Shown one piece after another: positions 8,698 to 17,441 of a stretch of 33,489 bases of DNA; positions within the stretch are counted from its first letter, which is position 1, and every line of letters begins with the position of its first letter. The stretch comes from Acidobacteriota bacterium (lineage in GTDB: Bacteria; Acidobacteriota; Thermoanaerobaculia; UBA5066): NCBI GenBank assembly GCA_030278895.1, contig JARXKK010000024.1, forward strand, positions 1-33,489, written 5' to 3'. A model generated the notes under the pieces. It was given only the letters and a program-made list of their open reading frames with translations, was not told the origin of the DNA and did not search any database. Made by a program: the position numbers and the translations under genes.

Positions 8698-9771
8698 CTA
8701 GCCGATGACTTCGATCACTTTCCCGTCGCGATCGCGGATCTCGCTCTTTACGACCCCGAATCCGGCATCGGGGACTTCGTGGAAGTCGATCTCGCCCGCG
8801 CGGGACTGCAGGGCGTCGGAGAACCGGCGGGCGAGCGCGGGCGGCAGCGTGATTCGCGCTCCATCGTCGGTGATCTCCCAGCGGGGGGAGTCCCCGGGAA
8901 CGAACACGATCGACGACGTGGAAGAGGACACCGAGAGTTCACGGCCGTGGGTGAGCCGTGCGGGAAGAACGGTCTTCAGGTCGCGGACCGCATTGGCACC
9001 GAACGTGACCGAGAGCATCCCCCTCCCGATCAGAACTTTTCTCACCAACCATTCGCAATGACCGACGAAGAGGCTCGCGGTCGAAGAGCCCTCGCGCCGT
9101 TTGCCTTCCTCGATCCGATCCGCGATCGCAAAGTTCTCGAGGATGGACCCGCGTGCGAGATCCGTCACGAGGAAAGGCGTCTTTTCCTTTACGAGTTCGA
9201 GGAATCGTTCCCCGTTCCACGCCTTGATCGCGTCGAGTTCGTCCAGTGTCACGCCGACGACCTGGAGGAATTCAAGACGTCCGTTGGGTGTCTCCATCCC
9301 GGGGAGCTCGGGGTCGACGTCGAAGATCACCGCCCGGATGGCGGTCTCGACGTTCAGAGCGATCGGGCCGTTAGCGTCCATGTAGTGCCCGCGAGCGAAC
9401 GAGTTCCCCGTGTCGAAGACGTAGCGGGCGAGGTTCTGGAGAAGGTTGAGTGCCCAGGCGGGCGGGGTGGATTCGGCGCGGGAACGCTTCAGGCGAAACG
9501 TCAGCTCAAAGCCATAGCCTGAACGTTCGAGGTCCTTCGACTCCTTCTCATAGAGCTCCGAGAACCCGAACGAGATGAAGTGCCAGTGCGGAACGGGCTC
9601 TTCTCGCGGATACGCCGAAATTCCGTCCAGGGGGTCCGGACCCCCGAGCCGGTAGTTGATGATGGAGCCCCAGTGCATAGGTTGATGGGCGCCGTAGATC
9701 GGCTGAAGAGCCGAGTTGATCGCGTCCCAGCCGGGCGTAGCTGGGTCAGCCGGATCGTCGCTTGAGTCCAC
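8698..9771 (-). CDS. Suppressor-of-fused (SUFU) domain protein
   Basis: 357 residues. The N-terminal half carries the SUFU signature: WDAINSALQPIYG...PMHWG, DPLDGISAY, PHWHFISFGFSELYEKE and GFELTFRLKR, then LLQNLARYVF and GHYMD. This is the fold of the animal Hedgehog-pathway regulator. Bacterial members are soluble and several are predicted immunity proteins of polymorphic toxin systems. No toxin gene is adjacent here. The start is a GTG (9771) with no good ribosome site, and the frame remains open upstream into the E1 gene, so the exact start is uncertain. It lies 50 bases after the E1 stop on the same strand and 48 bases before the antitoxin. Confidence 0.82.
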   Translation of the reverse strand: MDSSDDPADPATPGWDAINSALQPIYGAHQPMHWGSIINYRLGGPDPLDGISAYPREEPVPHWHFISFGFSELYEKESKDLERSGYGFELTFRLKRSRAESTPPAWALNLLQNLARYVFDTGNSFARGHYMDANGPIALNVETAIRAVIFDVDPELPGMETPNGRLEFLQVVGVTLDELDAIKAWNGERFLELVKEKTPFLVTDLARGSILENFAIADRIEEGKRREGSSTASLFVGHCEWLVRKVLIGRGMLSVTFGANAVRDLKTVLPARLTHGRELSVSSSTSSIVFVPGDSPRWEITDDGARITLPPALARRFSDALQSRAGEIDFHEVPDAGFGVVKSEIRDRDGKVIEVIG

Positions 9772-9821
9772 TTTGGTGATTCTGAGCGAAAGTTCGGCAG
9801 AACGCCCGGTGGGGGTGTGTC

Positions 9822-11924
9822 CTAGTACGCGAGCGTCTTGCGCGCCGCCTCGACGACCCTCTCGGTATTCGGCAGGATGGCGCGCTCGAGGACGCGGTTG
9901 AAGCCGACGGGCGTGAACGTCGAGCCGACGCGGTCGACGGGCGCGTCGAGGTGCTCGAAGAGCTCCGACGCGGCGCGCGCCGCGAGCTCGCCCCCGAATC
10001 CGCCGTGAACCTTGTCCTCGTGGACGACGAGGAGGCGCGACGTCTTCTTCACCGAGGCCTGGATCGCGTCCCAGTCGAGCGGCACGAGGGAGCGAAGGTC
10101 GAGAACCTCGACGCTCTTTCCCTCTTTCGCGAGAGTCTCGGCGGCGGCCAGCGCGAAGTGCACCGGCGTGCCGTATGCGACGATCGTCAGGTCGCGGCCT
10201 TCCCGTCGGCGGCGCGCCTTCCCGAACGGCACGGCGAAGTCCACGGGCACCCGCGCCTTGGCCTGCGCGGAGTTGTAGAGGAATTTCGGTTCGAGGTACA
10301 CCGTGATGCCGCGCGAGCGCATCGAGGTCCGGAGGAGTCCCGCCGCGTCGTCCGCGAAGGCGGGAACGACGACGCGGATCCCGGGAAGCGTCGTGAGCCA
10401 GCCCTCGATGTTCTGCGAGTGGTAGAGGCCGCCCCCGATGTAGCCGCCCGAGGCGATGCGCACGGTGACGTTCGGGACGAATTGCCCGTTCGTGCGCCAG
10501 TACTCGTGCGACATCTCGACCATCTGCTCGGCCGCGGGCCAGAAGTAGTCGGCGAACTCGGCGCCTTCGACGACGATGCGGATCTTCTCGTCGAAGCGCG
10601 AGAAGCCATCGGCCGTGCCGAGGATAAAGTCCTCGGCGATCGGTCCGTTGAAAACGCGCTTCTCTCCGAACTCCTGCTGCATGCCCTTCGTGACGTTGAA
10701 GATGCCGCCCTTCTCCTTGTAGGCGACGTCCTGCCCCCAGATGTAGGTGTCGGGGTTCTCGCGGAACATCTCCTTGAGCGTCCCGTTCAGCGCCTGGATG
10801 AGGGACATCTCGGGCGCCGGCTTGCCGTCCACGGTCTCGGGCGTGACGTATGTGTCCGCGAGCCCGTCGCCCGCGGGGAGCCAGGGCTCGGGGGAGACGT
10901 GCTCGAAGATGGAGGCCGCATCGGGGTCAGGCGCGCGGCGCGCGCGGTCGGCGGATTCCTCGTAGGTCTTGAGGTTGCCGTCCTCGATCGCGGCGATCTC
11001 CGCTTCGGAGAACGCCCCGCCTTCGACGAGGGAACGGCGGAGTCGCGCCAGCGGGTCGCGCGCCTTCGCCGCCGCGAGCTCTTCGGGCGAGCGGTACAGC
11101 TCGTGCCGGTCGGAGTTGGAGTGCGAGTGGATGCGCACGCACTCGGCGTGCACCATGGCGCAGCCCGCGCCCGACCTCACGTACGCCACGGCCTCGCGCA
11201 GCGCGCGGAGCGAGTCGAAGAGATCCGTGCCGTCGCAGTGGACGATCTTGACGTTCAGGAACCCCGCGAAGTTGTCCGAGGCGAAGAGGTTCGCGGTCTG
11301 ATCGCTCTTCGGAACGGCGATCCCGTAGCCATTGTCCTGCACGACGAACACGACCGGGAGCTTCTCGCGCGACGCGCCGTTGACGGCCTCGTAGAAGTAG
11401 CCCTCGGACGTGGAGGACTCGCCCAGCGAGCAGAAGATGATCGCGTCCGACCCGTACGTCTTCACGGCGCGGCCGAGGCCCGCGGCATGCAGGGCGTGAT
11501 TCGAAACGCAGGACGAGACGTTCTGGATGTGGATCTCGGGCTTCGCGAAGTGGTTCGACATGTGGCGGCCGCCCGAAGCCACATCGTCTTTTTTCGACAT
11601 CCCGTTCAGCAGGATCTCCTCGGCCGACAGTCCGCCCGCGAGGCATGTCGTGAGGTCGCGGTAGTACGGGAAGAGATAGTCGTGCCGGGGGCGGAACGTC
11701 ACGCCGAGGGCGACCTGGATGCCGTCGTGCCCCGCGCAGGGCGCGTGATACGACCAGCCGAGACCCTGCTTGAGGTAGTTCGGAGCCTTGTCGTCGAGCA
11801 GCCGCCCGAGATGCATGAGCGCGTACCACCGCCTGAGATCGTCCCGGCTCGCGGCGAGTCTCGCGATGGTCGCGGCTTCGGACGGCGAAGCGCCCGCGGC
11901 TGTCAGGACACCCGGTTCGGCCAT
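9822..11924 (-). CDS. Fused 2-oxoacid dehydrogenase E1 alpha-beta (branched-chain type)
   Basis: 700 residues joining both E1 subunits. Residues about 25-345 are E1 alpha: SYHAPCAGHDGIQVALG, then the thiamine-diphosphate motif from GES (about 168) to DNGY (about 197-200). Residues about 370-700 are E1 beta: QALNGTLKEMF, GQDVAYKEKGGIF and the C-terminal transketolase segment VEVLDLRSLVPLDWDAI...HEDKVHGGFGGELAA. The enzyme decarboxylates a 2-oxoacid and passes the acyl group to lipoyl E2. Similarity in the His/Ser-rich loop suggests the 2-oxoisovalerate (branched-chain) or general E1 group; pyruvate cannot be excluded. Genes for E2 and E3 are not in the window. A GGAGGAG ribosome site precedes the ATG at 11924. 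It is divergent from the S1-protein gene. Confidence 0.93.
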   Translation of the reverse strand: MAEPGVLTAAGASPSEAATIARLAASRDDLRRWYALMHLGRLLDDKAPNYLKQGLGWSYHAPCAGHDGIQVALGVTFRPRHDYLFPYYRDLTTCLAGGLSAEEILLNGMSKKDDVASGGRHMSNHFAKPEIHIQNVSSCVSNHALHAAGLGRAVKTYGSDAIIFCSLGESSTSEGYFYEAVNGASREKLPVVFVVQDNGYGIAVPKSDQTANLFASDNFAGFLNVKIVHCDGTDLFDSLRALREAVAYVRSGAGCAMVHAECVRIHSHSNSDRHELYRSPEELAAAKARDPLARLRRSLVEGGAFSEAEIAAIEDGNLKTYEESADRARRAPDPDAASIFEHVSPEPWLPAGDGLADTYVTPETVDGKPAPEMSLIQALNGTLKEMFRENPDTYIWGQDVAYKEKGGIFNVTKGMQQEFGEKRVFNGPIAEDFILGTADGFSRFDEKIRIVVEGAEFADYFWPAAEQMVEMSHEYWRTNGQFVPNVTVRIASGGYIGGGLYHSQNIEGWLTTLPGIRVVVPAFADDAAGLLRTSMRSRGITVYLEPKFLYNSAQAKARVPVDFAVPFGKARRRREGRDLTIVAYGTPVHFALAAAETLAKEGKSVEVLDLRSLVPLDWDAIQASVKKTSRLLVVHEDKVHGGFGGELAARAASELFEHLDAPVDRVGSTFTPVGFNRVLERAILPNTERVVEAARKTLAY

Positions 11925-12004
11925 TCCACTCCTCCACGGGGGGATCCTCCGGGGCTGTCGGGTGCGGCCGGCCGGAGAAGAAGTCTCATCTTAACCGCTT
12001 CGGG

Positions 12005-12010
12005 TAGAAT
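12005..12010 (+). promoter_or_regulatory. Candidate -10 element for the S1-protein gene
   Basis: TAGAAT matches the TATAAT consensus in five of six positions and lies 36 bases before the GTG start. No convincing -35 hexamer is found 16-18 bases upstream, so this is a weak call. Confidence 0.35.
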
Positions 12011-12046
12011 CCGCGGTCCCGCAGTCTGCGGGCCAGGAGAATCCCC

Positions 12047-13540
12047 GTGTCCCAGACGCTCATCTCTCCGTCCGCCGCCGAAACCGCCGATCGCAACACC
12101 TTCGAGGCCGCCCTCGCGGCCGACGCGGCTTCTCCGAAGAAGAAGCTGATGGAAGGGCAGGTCGTGAACGGCGTCATCGTCGGCATCACTCCCGACATCG
12201 TTCTCGTTTCGATCGGCGGCAAGTCGGAAGCGCTCATGGACCTGAAAGAGCTCGAGGGCGAGAAAGTCGGCGACCGCATCGAAGCCGTCGTCGTGAAGGC
12301 GGGGCCGGACGTGCGGCTCAGCCGCAAGCTCGCGGTGGGACATCGCACGAAGGCCGAGCTCCGGGCCGCTTCCGAGGCGAAGATTCCTGTCGCCGGAAAA
12401 GTCATGGCGCGGAACAAGGGCGGCTTCGAGGTGATGATCGGAGGCGCGCACGGCCTCCGTGCCTTCTGTCCGGTCTCGCAGATCGACCTCGGCCGCCACG
12501 AAGAACCGGCCCTCGCGGCGTACGTCGGGCAGACCTTCGACTTCCGCGTCCTCGAGTACACCGAGGACGGGCGGCGCGTCGTGGTCTCTCGCGTGGCGCT
12601 TCTCAAAGTCGAGCAGGACGAGAAGGCCGCGGTGGCCCGCGAGAAGATCATCGTCGGCGCCGTGATGACGGGACGGGTCCGCTCCCTCACCGACTTCGGC
12701 GCGTTCGTGGACCTCGGCGGCGTGGACGGGCTCGTCCACGTCACGGAGATCTCGCGGCGCCGCGTCGCCCACCCGAAAGACGTCCTCACCGTGGGCCAGG
12801 AGGTCACGGTCAAGGTCACGAAGCTCGCGGGCGAAGGGAAGCGCATCTCCCTTTCGATGAAGGAGCTCGAGACCGATCCCTGGCAGACGCTCCCGGAGCG
12901 CTTCGCGCCCGGCGCCTCGTTCACGGGAACGGTCGCGCGGCACGCGGACTTCGGCCTCTTCGTCGAGGTCGAGCCGGGTGTTGACGGCCTCGTGCACGTG
13001 TCTGCTCTTCCGCCGGGGGTTGCCATCAAGGACCCGGCCGTCGCCGTGGGTCAGTCGGTGCAGGGCTGGGTGAAGGAAGTCGATCCGAAACAGCGCAGGC
13101 TTTCCCTGTCCCTCCGCGAAGTCAATACCTCGAATCCGTGGGACGGCATCCTGGAGCGCCATCCCGAAGGTTCCATGGCGCAGGGCGAAGTCGAGACGGT
13201 CGCCCAGTTCGGCGTCTTCGTACGCCTCGAGCCGGGCCTCACGGGCCTCATCCCGAACTCCGAGACGGGCGTGCCGCCCGGCACGGTCGTTCGCCACTTC
13301 TCGCCGGGCCAGAAGATCGAGGTCAAGGTCATCGGAGTGGATCCGACCAAGCGGCGCATCTCGCTTTCGGCGCCCAACGCGAAATCGAACACGAGCAACG
13401 AGGGCGACCGCGGCGACCTGAAGAACTATCGAGAAGAGTCCGCCAAGAGAGAAAAGGCCGCGGTGCCGTCCGTCTCGATCTTCGGCTCGTCCCTTCTGCA
13501 GGCGCTCAACAACCCGAAGAGCAAGCAGAAGAAGGGCTGA
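12047..13540 (+). CDS. S1 RNA-binding domain protein (ribosomal protein S1-like), five S1 repeats
   Basis: 497 residues with five successive S1/OB folds, at roughly 30-90, 106-175, 190-262, 275-345 and 360-430. The third has the most canonical sequence (GRVRSLTDFGAFVDLGGVDGLVHVTEIS...VKVTKLAGEGKRISLSMKE), and the fourth and fifth keep the DFGLFVEVEPGVDGLVH-type core. Bacterial S1 helps the 30S subunit bind structured mRNA. E. coli S1 has six repeats and 557 residues, so this is shorter and could be either the true S1 or a paralogue. The start is GTG (12047), fixed by an AGGAGA site a few bases upstream. No cmk or other usual rpsA neighbour is present, so I leave the symbol open. Confidence 0.88.
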   Translation: MSQTLISPSAAETADRNTFEAALAADAASPKKKLMEGQVVNGVIVGITPDIVLVSIGGKSEALMDLKELEGEKVGDRIEAVVVKAGPDVRLSRKLAVGHRTKAELRAASEAKIPVAGKVMARNKGGFEVMIGGAHGLRAFCPVSQIDLGRHEEPALAAYVGQTFDFRVLEYTEDGRRVVVSRVALLKVEQDEKAAVAREKIIVGAVMTGRVRSLTDFGAFVDLGGVDGLVHVTEISRRRVAHPKDVLTVGQEVTVKVTKLAGEGKRISLSMKELETDPWQTLPERFAPGASFTGTVARHADFGLFVEVEPGVDGLVHVSALPPGVAIKDPAVAVGQSVQGWVKEVDPKQRRLSLSLREVNTSNPWDGILERHPEGSMAQGEVETVAQFGVFVRLEPGLTGLIPNSETGVPPGTVVRHFSPGQKIEVKVIGVDPTKRRISLSAPNAKSNTSNEGDRGDLKNYREESAKREKAAVPSVSIFGSSLLQALNNPKSKQKKG

Positions 13541-13591
13541 TTTCGGGCGAGGCCGCAGCTCCCGGGCGTAAACTTCGGATTCGGTCCTAAC

Positions 13592-16500
13592 ATGACAAAC
13601 CTGCGCCCCATCCCCCGGTGGGCCGGAGCCCATCTGCAGGCGCTGGGGCTGTCCTTTCTATTCATCGTTTTCGCGGCCGCCGTCCTCTGGTTTTTCGCGA
13701 CCTTCGTTCCCGACCGGCGGCAGGTGGCGATCGACGGCTGGAGACAGGAGCTCTCGATGCGCGCGGATCTCACGCGCGACCTCCTCGAGCGGCGCCTCCT
13801 CGACGCGAAGCAAGATCTGACTTTCGTCGCGGCTTTCCCGTCCGTGCGCGGGCTGATGGCACCCGGCCTGTCGGAGGAGGCCGCGGGCGCCCAGGCCGCG
13901 CATCTGGAAGGAATCCTTTCCGACTACCGGCGCAACTACCGCCTGCGATCCGTTTCGATCGTCGACCCGTCCGGGCGCGTCCGCGCGTCGGGCGGCGGTC
14001 CCGTCCCCGGCACGGCGGCGCTGGCGCTCGCCGCGGACGTGATTCGTTCGGGTGCTCCGGGAGTCGCTCTCGTGCGCGAACCCGACGGGGCCGTGGGTCT
14101 CCTGAGCATGGTGCCGGTCGCGGGCGATGCAGCTGGCTCCGGGCCGCGCCAGACACTCGGAGCCATGCTCGCCGTGGTCGATGCCTCGACGTCTCTCTTC
14201 GATCCTCTCCGCCAGCCCGGCCCGACCGCGTCCAGCGAGTCCTTCCTCGTCCGCCTGGAGGGGAACGACATCCTCTTCCTCTCGCCGCTGCGGTTCCGGC
14301 CGGATCCACCGCTCTCGTTCAGGCTCCCGCGGACGAACACGGACCTCGCCGCCCGCGCGGCGGTGACGGAGCGGGAATCTTTCCAGGCTTTCGTGGACTA
14401 TCGCGGCGTGCGCGTGCTCGCCGCCGTGCGGCGGCTGGAGGGCGCGCCCTGGGGTCTCGTCGTCAAGGTGGATGAATCCGAGGCTCTCGCGGCGTTCCGG
14501 AAGGAAATGCTCGAGAAAGCAGTCACGTGGGGCTTTCTCTTTCTCGCGCTCCTCGGGGCCGTGTTCGCGTTCTGGTACGCGTTCCTCGCCGCGCAGGAGA
14601 TGAAGCTCGCGCGCAGCGAGGCCGCCGAGAGCCGCATCCGAAAGCTCAACCGGCTGCTGCGGACGATCTCGGAAGTGAACCAGCTCCTCGTCCGGGCGAC
14701 GGACGAGGAGGCGCTCCTGAAGGACGTTTGCAAAATTCTTGTCTCGCACGGCGGCTACGCGCTCGCGTGGATCGGGCGCGCCGACCGGGAGACGATGCGC
14801 GTCGTGCCGGTCGCGAGTGCCGGAGACGAGGCCGGAGACGAGGCCGGATATCTCCAGCGGATCGACGTGCGCTGGGACGACACGCCCGAGGGCCGGGGCC
14901 CGCTCGGGATCGCGATCCGCGAAGGGCGCGCGATGGTCGTCTCGGACGTTCAAATCGATCCGCTCGTCGGTTCCTGGCGCGGTCTGATGCTTCTCCACGG
15001 CTTCAAGTCTCTGGCGGTCATTCCCGTCCGCCGCGGGGGCCTCGTGACGGCGGGCCTCGCCGTCTATGCCGCGGAGAAAGCCATCATCGACGAAGAGGAG
15101 CTCGCGCTCCTCGAGGGGCTGGGCGGCGATCTCTCCTTTGCTCTCGATGCGCTCGACGCGCGCGCGGCCGTCCGCCTCGGCGGCGTCGAGCTGCGCAAGC
15201 TCGGGCGCGCCGTGGAACAGTCGCCCGCGTCCGTTCTCATCACGGATCTCGAGGGCCGGATCGAATACGTGAACCCGCATTTCACGAAGGCGACGGGCTA
15301 CACCGCCGAAGAGGCCCTGGGGCAGAACCCGCGCATCCTGAAGTCCGACCGGACGCCGCCCGAGGTGCATCGCGTCATGTGGCAGACGCTCGCTGCCGGC
15401 GGCGTCTGGCAGGGCGAGCTCTGCAACAAGCGGAAAGACGGGTCGTTGTTCTGGGAGTACGCCTCGATCTCCCCGGTTCGGGACGAGCACGGTGTTACGA
15501 CGAGCTACGTCGCGGTCAAGGAGGACATCTCCGACCGTAAACGATCCGGGGAGGCTCTCGCTAAGAGCGAGGCCTACTTTCGGTCGCTCATTGAAAGCGG
15601 CTTCGATTTGACGGCCGTGCTGGATCCCGATGGCGGTCTGCGCTACGTGAGTCCGTCCGTCGAGCGCATCCTCGGGTACAAATCGAAGGAACTGGTCGGC
15701 CGTTCCATCTTCGAGTTCATCCACGAAGAGGACCGAGAGAAGGCGGCGGTCAGGCTCCGTCAGGCCGTCGTCGAGGGAATCCACGAGACGATCGTCGTCC
15801 GTTTCCGCCACAAGGATGGCTCCACGCGGACCCTTTCGGCCATCGGAAACAACCTTCCCGCCGAGACGGGGATGACCGGCCTCGTCATCAACGCGCGGGA
15901 CATCTCGGACCGTCTGCAGCTCGAGGTGCAGCTTCAGCAAGCGCAGAAGATGGAGGCGGTGGGCCGGTTGGCGGGCGGGGTCGCGCACGACTTCAACAAC
16001 CTCCTCACGGTGATCCAGGGCTACGGCGAGCTGCTGACGGCGTCCCTCGCCGGCGACTCACAGGAGCGCGAGAGCGTCGCCGAGATCGTGAAGGCGGCCG
16101 AACGCGCCGCGGCGCTGACGCGGCAGCTCCTCGCCTTCAGCCGCAAGCAGGTCCTCGAGATGCGCGTCCTCGACCTCGGCGCGATCGTCGCCAACATGAA
16201 CAAGATGCTCAAGCGCCTGATCGGCGAGGACGTGGAGGTCGTGATCGTGACGCCTGCGGCTCTCGGCCGCGTGAAGGCGGACGCGGGACAGGTCGAGCAG
16301 GTCGTCCTCAACCTCGCCGTGAACGCGCGGGACGCGATGCCCGGTGGCGGCCGCCTGACGATCGAGTTGGCCGACGCCGATCTCCCTTCGCCGGTCGCGG
16401 CGGCGCAAGACATGATCCCGCCCGGACCGTACGTTGTCCTCTCGATCGCGGACACCGGGAGCGGGATCGACGCAGAGACGCTCGACCACATTTTCGAGCC

Positions 16501-17071
16501 CTTCTTCACGACCAAGGAGAAAGGGAAGGGGACGGGCCTCGGCCTCGCGACCGTCTACGGCATCGTCCGACAGACCGGCGGGTACGTGAGGGTGGAAACC
16601 GCGCCGGGCGCGGGGACGAGGTTCCGGATCTACCTGCCCCGGTGCGCCGAGCACATGACGACGTCGGGGATCCGGTCGTCTGTCTCGCCCCGCCACGGGA
16701 CGGAGACCGTGCTTCTCGTCGAGGACGAGCCCGCCGTCCGGGCCATCGCGAGGGTGATCCTCGAACGGCACGGCTACACCGTCGTCGTCGCTGAAAGCGG
16801 GGAAGCCGCGCTCGATGTCCTCGCCCGCGAACCGCGGGTCATTCACGTCCTCTTGACCGACCTCGTCATGCCGGGGATGAACGGACGGGAGCTGGCGTCC
16901 TGCGTCCTGGCGCTCCGCCCGGCAATCAAGGTCGTCTTCATGTCGGGCTACGCCGCCGACGTCGTGACGAGCGTGGACGAGAGTGGGGCGGCCGGTTTCC
17001 TCCCCAAGCCCTTCACCGAACGTGCCCTCACGGCGAAGATCCGCGAAGTCATCGACACGCCGTCAGCCTGA
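13592..17071 (+). CDS. Hybrid sensor histidine kinase (membrane sensor, GAF, two PAS, HisKA, HATPase, REC)
   Basis: 1159 residues. Transmembrane helix 1 is near 13-38 and helix 2 near 308-335, enclosing a periplasmic sensor region of about 270 residues. A GAF domain follows (about 355-520), then two PAS domains (about 535-655 and 660-780; the first has [14 protein letters not shown]). The HisKA H-box is [22 protein letters not shown] with His799 as phosphoacceptor. The ATPase domain shows the N-box [15 protein letters not shown]-box DTGSGID and [18 protein letters not shown]. The C-terminal receiver has VLLVEDEP and phosphoacceptor Asp1090 ([12 protein letters not shown]). No partner regulator is adjacent, so it probably passes phosphate to a distant phosphotransfer protein. 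The signal is unknown. Confidence 0.95.
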   Translation: MTNLRPIPRWAGAHLQALGLSFLFIVFAAAVLWFFATFVPDRRQVAIDGWRQELSMRADLTRDLLERRLLDAKQDLTFVAAFPSVRGLMAPGLSEEAAGAQAAHLEGILSDYRRNYRLRSVSIVDPSGRVRASGGGPVPGTAALALAADVIRSGAPGVALVREPDGAVGLLSMVPVAGDAAGSGPRQTLGAMLAVVDASTSLFDPLRQPGPTASSESFLVRLEGNDILFLSPLRFRPDPPLSFRLPRTNTDLAARAAVTERESFQAFVDYRGVRVLAAVRRLEGAPWGLVVKVDESEALAAFRKEMLEKAVTWGFLFLALLGAVFAFWYAFLAAQEMKLARSEAAESRIRKLNRLLRTISEVNQLLVRATDEEALLKDVCKILVSHGGYALAWIGRADRETMRVVPVASAGDEAGDEAGYLQRIDVRWDDTPEGRGPLGIAIREGRAMVVSDVQIDPLVGSWRGLMLLHGFKSLAVIPVRRGGLVTAGLAVYAAEKAIIDEEELALLEGLGGDLSFALDALDARAAVRLGGVELRKLGRAVEQSPASVLITDLEGRIEYVNPHFTKATGYTAEEALGQNPRILKSDRTPPEVHRVMWQTLAAGGVWQGELCNKRKDGSLFWEYASISPVRDEHGVTTSYVAVKEDISDRKRSGEALAKSEAYFRSLIESGFDLTAVLDPDGGLRYVSPSVERILGYKSKELVGRSIFEFIHEEDREKAAVRLRQAVVEGIHETIVVRFRHKDGSTRTLSAIGNNLPAETGMTGLVINARDISDRLQLEVQLQQAQKMEAVGRLAGGVAHDFNNLLTVIQGYGELLTASLAGDSQERESVAEIVKAAERAAALTRQLLAFSRKQVLEMRVLDLGAIVANMNKMLKRLIGEDVEVVIVTPAALGRVKADAGQVEQVVLNLAVNARDAMPGGGRLTIELADADLPSPVAAAQDMIPPGPYVVLSIADTGSGIDAETLDHIFEPFFTTKEKGKGTGLGLATVYGIVRQTGGYVRVETAPGAGTRFRIYLPRCAEHMTTSGIRSSVSPRHGTETVLLVEDEPAVRAIARVILERHGYTVVVAESGEAALDVLAREPRVIHVLLTDLVMPGMNGRELASCVLALRPAIKVVFMSGYAADVVTSVDESGAAGFLPKPFTERALTAKIREVIDTPSA

Positions 17072-17134
17072 GATCCTCTCGACCGCGCCGCGCGCGGCGT
17101 GGTAGCTTCCGTTCTCGGCGTTCTTTCAAATCGT

Positions 17135-17325
17135 CCTCGAGTCCCCTCGACCTCCGGGGGGTGAAAGAGGGAAGCGGGTGAGATTCCCGCGCGGCCCCCG
17201 CCACTGTGACCGGGGACGCGCTCGGCGAGATCCCACTGGCGGCGAGAGATCGGCTTCGGGCCGGTCGCGCCTCCGGGAAGGGGCCGTGCGCGGACGATCC
17301 GGGAGCCAGGAGACCTGCTCGAGAA
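17135..17325 (+). ncRNA. Cobalamin (adenosylcobalamin/B12) riboswitch
   Basis: The stretch carries the conserved cobalamin-riboswitch elements in order: GGGTGAAAGAGGGAA, GGTGAGATTCCCGC, CCCCGCCACTGTGACCGGG, a GCG/CACTGG segment, GGGAAGGGGCC, and the hallmark GAGCCAGGAGACCTGC (here GGGAGCCAGGAGACCTGC). The outer helix can close through CTCGAG at 17136-17141 and the identical self-complementary CTCGAG at 17318-17323. It lies in the 370-base gap before a BtuB-like receptor gene, the classic target. When B12 is plentiful the switch is expected to lower receptor synthesis. Exact class (I or II) and boundaries are approximate. Confidence 0.93.
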
Positions 17326-17371
17326 CATCGCTTTCGCAACGCCTTCTCCGGGGCTCGGGAAGTCGCGGCTG

Positions 17372-17435
17372 CCTCCGTCCCCGGGCGGGCGCGCCGCTCC
17401 TTTTCGATGGGAGGGTGAAGCCAACGGAACGGAGG
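17372..17435 (+). promoter_or_regulatory. Predicted anti-Shine-Dalgarno expression platform of the B12 riboswitch
   Basis: CCTCCGT at 17372-17378 is the exact complement of ACGGAGG at 17429-17435, the receptor gene's ribosome-binding site, and two further G:C pairs extend the helix beyond one mismatch. The 50-base loop between them contains a GC-rich segment. Folding would hide the ribosome site and block initiation at 17442, pointing to translational control. I also see a weaker GC-rich hairpin followed by TCCTTTT around 17362-17404, so a transcriptional component cannot be excluded. The pairing is seen in sequence; the switching mechanism is inference. Confidence 0.5.
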
Positions 17436-17441
17436 TGTTCC

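Noticed and set aside
9951-12149. 732-aa plus-strand ORF across the E1 gene
   Set aside because: Antisense shadow of the E1 gene; its protein is Arg/Val/Glu-rich with no recognisable domain, as expected from GC-rich codon bias.
13658-15988. 776-aa minus-strand ORF across the sensor kinase
   Set aside because: Shadow of the kinase, which has all catalytic boxes.
17407-17418. Three-codon mini-ORF (ATG GGA GGG TGA) in the btuB leader
   Set aside because: Too short to support, likely chance; no ribosome site of its own was evident.
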